This document shows positions 5,589 through 7,472 of a stretch of DNA of 7,472 bases, piece by piece. The stretch comes from Bacillota bacterium (GTDB lineage: Bacteria > Bacillota > Clostridia > Christensenellales > Aristaeellaceae). Location of the stretch: NCBI GenBank assembly GCA_023392395.1, contig JAEVZE010000121.1:1-7472 (forward strand), given 5' to 3'. The number at the start of each line of letters is the position of its first letter. Position 1 is the stretch's first letter. The notes beneath the pieces are model-generated. The model was given only the letters and a program-made list of their open reading frames with translations, made no database searches and had not been told where the DNA came from. The position numbers and the translations under genes were made by a program.

Positions 5589-7055
5589 TCACTGGACGAT
5601 TGCGCCTTGACGGGCGAGCTCCCCTGCGATTCGGGAAGCGTCCGCGCCTCGGGTCGTCCCGCCGCGCGCCGCTTCAGCCGCCGCCACGCCCGCCGCCTGT
5701 CCCACCGCGCCGCAGGTGACAATGTAGTGTATCTTTCTGCTGGCGGGCTTCCCGGCGACCAGGATTCCTTCCAAACCGCGCGGAATCAAGGCCCCGTAGG
5801 GCAGAAGCCAGCCCTTGGGGCACTGGCCGCTGCGCGGGTGGCCCATGACGCGGAGAATCACGTCGCTCCGGTCGGTCGTCCCCTCCAGAATCTCCCTGGG
5901 GGTAACGCCGTACTCGGTGAAATCCCCCGCCGCGTCGGACTGTTCGTAGGCCTTGGAGATATGGGGATAGGTGTCCGCCAGATGCGCATGTTCAAAACCG
6001 GGAATGTGCGTGACAAAGAATTTGTGCATCAGCCACTGCTGCTTGCGCCCCGCGAGCACCGCCTGCGCCATCGCGAGGGGATCGTCGGCCTGCACCCGGT
6101 TAAAGTCGTCGCCGAAAGTCCAGTAGGCGCCCATCCCGTCGCGCTCATAGAAAAACATCAGTTGACCGTTGTTCTTTCTGACCAGCGGCTTAAAGGCCGG
6201 ATTTTTAGCCGCCGCCCCGGCAAGCGCGTGTTCAAAGCCGTGGATCGCCAGCGGATTGCCGCCGCGCGCCAGCGCGCGCATCTCGCTTACGTCCGCCGCT
6301 TTGCCCACCATTGGGCGCACCAGCCATTTGCCCGGCGTCTTTTCCATGTAATCCAGAAGGGCCTCGATATCGACGCCCGCCACCCGGGGCAGCGTGCCCA
6401 TATAGACCCGCCGGTGGGAAATCTGCTTTCCGGCAAACGAACAGACGAGCGCCTGCTGAGAGGTATCCACCGTGATTTGGGCGCGCAGCGCGTATTTCTG
6501 GAACTCCGCCAGCGTCACCACGCCGCACACCCGGTTCCCGTCCATCAGAACATCCACAACGGGCATATCCAAAAGTACCCGTACGCCCGCTTCCTCCAGC
6601 ATGCACTGGGCTGCATACCGGTACGCATTGGGGTTAACATACTGATCGTTGAAGGGGTTCATATAGGTGCCGGTTTCCATATAGGGAACATAAGCTTCCA
6701 GTCCAGCCTTGCGCAGCGCCGCCTTGACGCCTTGCTTTTCCATCAGCTCCATATCGACGTTCAGCCACGCCGGATCGCTGCCGCCCTCGCGGATGGTCCT
6801 TTCCAGGATCTCCCACGGGATGCCCCGGATCATCTGATGGCCGAAATTGTCCACAAAGCCATCGATACCCCACGTATCGATCTCGGCGGCCTGCCCGCCC
6901 AGCGTGCCGTTGCGCTCCACAAGCACGGTTTTCGCACCCGCCCTCGCCGCGCCCAGCGCAGCGCAGATTCCCGCAAGGCCTCCGCCGATTACAAGCACCT
7001 CGCACTCGAGCAGCGTCGGGAGCGGTTTCCCGTTATAGAGCAGTTCAGATTCCAT
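5589..7055 (-). CDS. FAD-dependent oxidoreductase (FAD_oxidored-type)
   Basis: Flavoprotein of 488 residues with an N-terminal dinucleotide-binding fold: VLVIGGGLAGICAALGAA from residue 20 and E47 at the end of strand 2 for the ribose hydroxyls. It is followed by NGTLGGQA (49-56), typical of the FAD_oxidored group (PF12831 by my recognition). The second FAD contact is near the C-terminus, GILVAGKPASRK and GAVGQAAGVAAAEA, at about 430-462. There is no signal peptide or membrane segment, so it should be cytosolic. The start is ATG at 7055 with GAGG 7 nt upstream. It is 116 bp after the transporter binding protein and 13 bp before the aldo/keto reductase. Members of this group are poorly characterised and often found in polysaccharide or sugar loci. 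Oxidation of a sugar hydroxyl or reduction of an unsaturated or keto product is plausible, but the reaction is unknown. Confidence 0.9.
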   Translation of the reverse strand: MESELLYNGKPLPTLLECEVLVIGGGLAGICAALGAARAGAKTVLVERNGTLGGQAAEIDTWGIDGFVDNFGHQMIRGIPWEILERTIREGGSDPAWLNVDMELMEKQGVKAALRKAGLEAYVPYMETGTYMNPFNDQYVNPNAYRYAAQCMLEEAGVRVLLDMPVVDVLMDGNRVCGVVTLAEFQKYALRAQITVDTSQQALVCSFAGKQISHRRVYMGTLPRVAGVDIEALLDYMEKTPGKWLVRPMVGKAADVSEMRALARGGNPLAIHGFEHALAGAAAKNPAFKPLVRKNNGQLMFFYERDGMGAYWTFGDDFNRVQADDPLAMAQAVLAGRKQQWLMHKFFVTHIPGFEHAHLADTYPHISKAYEQSDAAGDFTEYGVTPREILEGTTDRSDVILRVMGHPRSGQCPKGWLLPYGALIPRGLEGILVAGKPASRKIHYIVTCGAVGQAAGVAAAEAARGGTTRGADASRIAGELARQGAIVQ

Positions 7056-7086
7056 CAGACCGCCTCATTCCAAGTGAATTTTGAAC

Positions 7087-7140
7087 CGGAAGGACGCCCC
7101 ATCCGGCGCGGTGCGCATTGCCCTTTGCGGCGCCCTTCCG
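7087..7140 (-). repeat. Long stem-loop after the solute-binding protein gene
   Basis: CGGAAGG (7087-7093) pairs with CCTTCCG (7134-7140) and, past one A/C mismatch, CGCC (7095-7098) pairs with GGCG (7129-7132). This gives 11 pairs enclosing a 30-nt loop that contains a smaller GCGC/GCGC hairpin at 7106-7116. No U-run follows on the minus strand. A structure like this after a binding-protein gene usually protects the 3' end of the message and allows higher expression than the downstream genes. That role is inferred. Confidence 0.5.
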
Positions 7141-7171
7141 AAAGGTACAGATAACGAGATTCGTCTTAGCC

Positions 7172-7472
7172 CTACTTGGCCTGGAAGCGCTGCTCGGCGG
7201 TATTGACGATCTGCACGAGCTCGTCCGCGCCCTTGTCCTTCATGGTCTTTACAAAGTCGTCAAATTCGTCGAGGGAGCGATCGCCGGTAACGAACTTGTT
7301 GACTTCGTTTTTCGCGTAATCGTCGATGTTCTGGTGGATTTTTTTGATCTTGTCCGCTTCCTCCAGCGTATAGGGCGGCTCGACGGGCTGCTCCATCAGG
7401 GTATCCAGATTATTCGCGTAGACGTTATAGATAAACTGACTGTTGACGCTGTCCTTCGAGGAGGTCCTGAAC
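7172..7472 (-). CDS. ABC-transporter extracellular solute-binding protein, C-terminal part only
   Basis: The frame is open to the window edge; 99 codons and the TAG stop are visible. The tail has the charged helices and the pattern KFVTGDRSLDEFDDFVKTMK followed by a short DKGADEL stretch and a final amphipathic helix. I recognise this as the C-terminal signature of the large LipO/LplA-like lipoproteins (extracellular solute-binding protein family 1) that work with LplB/YtcP-type permeases to import oligosaccharides or sugar derivatives in Bacillota. The missing N-terminus should carry a lipoprotein signal, and relatives have about 500-560 residues. An internal Met at 7396 is not the start, because the reading frame and similarity continue upstream of it. 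It precedes the FAD oxidoreductase by 116 bp and is probably cotranscribed with it, so the imported solute is likely the substrate of the downstream enzymes. Confidence 0.82.
   Translation of the reverse strand, partial: FRTSSKDSVNSQFIYNVYANNLDTLMEQPVEPPYTLEEADKIKKIHQNIDDYAKNEVNKFVTGDRSLDEFDDFVKTMKDKGADELVQIVNTAEQRFQAK

Noticed and set aside
5576..5722. N-terminal extension of the aldo/keto reductase by 49 codons
   Set aside because: It overlaps the end of the FAD oxidoreductase, lacks AKR similarity, and a better start with Shine-Dalgarno exists at 5575.
5508..7154. A 548-codon plus-strand ORF opposite the FAD oxidoreductase and the start of the aldo/keto reductase
   Set aside because: It lies antisense to genes with complete family motifs, has a His/Arg/Pro-rich composition typical of GC-rich antisense frames and shows no recognisable domain.
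1..7472. CRISPR array, transposase gene, rRNA or complete tRNA
   Set aside because: No regularly spaced repeats, no transposase-like protein and no conserved RNA core were seen on either strand.

Overview
This window looks like part of a carbohydrate or sugar-acid catabolic gene cluster from a Bacillota genome, probably a moderately GC-rich member of the Clostridia. The clues are AAAGGAG/AGGAG-type ribosome binding sites, a LipO/LplA-like solute-binding protein C-terminus, a LacI-family regulator and intrinsic terminators. The lineage is an inference; no rRNA or other marker gene is present.

Every gene I accept lies on the minus strand, so transcription runs from right to left. In that order: the C-terminal end of an ABC-transporter solute-binding protein (7472-7172, cut by the window edge); an FAD-dependent oxidoreductase (7055-5589); an aldo/keto reductase (5575-4604); a D-isomer-specific 2-hydroxyacid dehydrogenase (4545-3586); a DapA/N-acetylneuraminate-lyase-type aldolase (3517-2627); and a PfkB/ribokinase-family sugar kinase (2506-1625). 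Spacers are 116, 13, 58, 68 and 120 bp, which fits one operon. The spacers after the binding protein, the dehydrogenase and the aldolase carry stem-loops. The one between aldolase and kinase has a U-run and looks like an internal terminator or attenuator.

An intergenic stretch of about 900 bp (718-1624) follows. Much of it is clearly more AT-rich than the genes. It holds no convincing protein gene but has several inverted repeats and terminator-like hairpins. Its left end contains a near-consensus promoter (TTGACA-17 bp-TATACT on the minus strand) with a LacI/cre-type operator just downstream, driving a LacI-family repressor (717-1) whose C-terminus is cut by the window edge.

My working model is that a sugar or sugar derivative enters through the ABC transporter, is oxidised or reduced by the FAD, AKR and NAD-dependent enzymes, is cleaved by the Schiff-base aldolase (usually giving pyruvate or a related 2-oxo acid plus an aldehyde), and that one product is phosphorylated by the kinase. 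The substrate cannot be read from the sequence. A sugar-acid dehydratase, which such a route would often need, is not in the window.
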